Shown here one piece after another: positions 4,970 to 5,350 of a stretch of DNA of 5,350 bases (its first letter is position 1; every line of letters begins with the position of its first letter). Source of the DNA: Candidatus Hydrogenedentota bacterium (GTDB lineage Bacteria; Hydrogenedentota; Hydrogenedentia; Hydrogenedentales; SLHB01); contig JAKJDA010000208.1 in assembly GCA_022706165.1 (NCBI GenBank), positions 1 to 5,350 of the forward strand, written 5' to 3'. The notes under the pieces were generated by a model, which saw nothing but the letters and a program-made list of their open reading frames with translations, was not told the origin of the DNA and did no database searches. A program made the translations under genes and the position numbers.

Positions 4970-5350
4970 ATGAATAGGAACATTTTTCTTGCTGGTGCTA
5001 GTGGCGCCATCGGCCGCAGACTCTGTCGGTTGCTCGTCGCTGACGGTTGGTCTGTCGTCGGCACGACCCGTTCGCCCGCGAAGGCGCCAATGCTGCGCGA
5101 TCTCGGCGTTGAACCGGCCATCGTGGACGTGTTCAATGCGGCGCTCTTGCGGGAAATTGTGTGCGACGCCAAGCCTGAGATCGTAATTCATCAACTGACG
5201 AACCTTCCGCCGGCGCTTGATCCCGAACAGATGACGGCAGCATTGGTTCGCAATGCACGGCTCCGTGAGATCGGCACGCGCAATCTTGTTGCCGCCGCCG
5301 TCGCGGCTGGCGCGAAGCGCATGGTGGCTCAAAGCATCGCGTTCGTGTAC
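4970..5350 (+). CDS. NAD(P)-dependent epimerase/dehydratase-like protein, 3' end outside window
   Basis: The frame is open for 127 codons to the window edge, so the gene is cut there. The N-terminus is an extended-SDR Rossmann fold: a beta strand (NIFLAG), then the dinucleotide motif GASGAIG (9-15), then a helix. TTR (32-34) after the second strand puts a basic residue where NADP(H)-preferring members have one. VDVF (52-55) and the strand EIVIHQLT (70-77) follow, then the helix ending at MVAQSIAFVY (118-127), whose S122 fits the catalytic serine position. The YxxxK catalytic pair and substrate-binding half lie beyond the end, so the substrate cannot be named. The start is uncertain: ATG 4970 and the in-frame ATG 4958 are both possible, and neither has a Shine-Dalgarno site. 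The upstream limit is TAA 4943-4945. Confidence 0.88.
   Translation, partial: MNRNIFLAGASGAIGRRLCRLLVADGWSVVGTTRSPAKAPMLRDLGVEPAIVDVFNAALLREIVCDAKPEIVIHQLTNLPPALDPEQMTAALVRNARLREIGTRNLVAAAVAAGAKRMVAQSIAFVY

Overview
The window is bacterial chromosomal DNA with ordinary housekeeping content: sigma70-type promoters, an intrinsic terminator, a tRNA with an encoded CCA end, and compact plus-strand genes. The ribosomal protein S1 has six S1 domains and a roughly 48-residue N-terminal extension, and it differs clearly from the 557-residue E. coli form. The phylum cannot be fixed by reading alone. A PVC-like or other non-enterobacterial lineage is only a weak guess. No start codon of a main gene has a strong Shine-Dalgarno sequence.

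Layout, all genes on the plus strand. Positions 1-252 hold a near-consensus promoter (TTGCAT-N17-TATAAT) and a roughly 140-nt leader with a hairpin just before the rpsA start. rpsA (253-2052) encodes S1. It is followed by tRNA-Asp(GTC) (2143-2219), which has its own promoter and a strong intrinsic terminator. Positions 2263-3228 (966 bp) contain no convincing protein gene of normal size. The first half is a cluster of structured repeats: two 60/62-identical cores able to fold into the same two-tier hairpin, and several copies of a shorter hairpin-bearing end sequence. One unit (2576-2729) has about 30-bp imperfect terminal inverted repeats and looks like a small non-autonomous element. The second half is a more AT-rich regulatory region with small dyads, a TTGACA promoter, a long structured leader and a 12-codon upstream reading frame with a good ribosome binding site.

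rmuC (3229-4587) encodes a membrane-anchored, coiled-coil RmuC-family protein with an apparently intact PD-(D/E)XK-like core. After a 382-bp gap with a TATAAT box and a spaced direct repeat, an NAD(P)-dependent epimerase/dehydratase-like gene starts at 4970 and runs off the window end.

The genes do not form one pathway: translation (rpsA, tRNA-Asp), genome maintenance (rmuC) and a metabolic oxidoreductase, each with its own apparent transcription signals. The repeat cluster behind the tRNA terminator is the most unusual part. It looks like a small repeat family worth a genome-wide search. Nothing in the window by itself demonstrates a new defence or mobile system.
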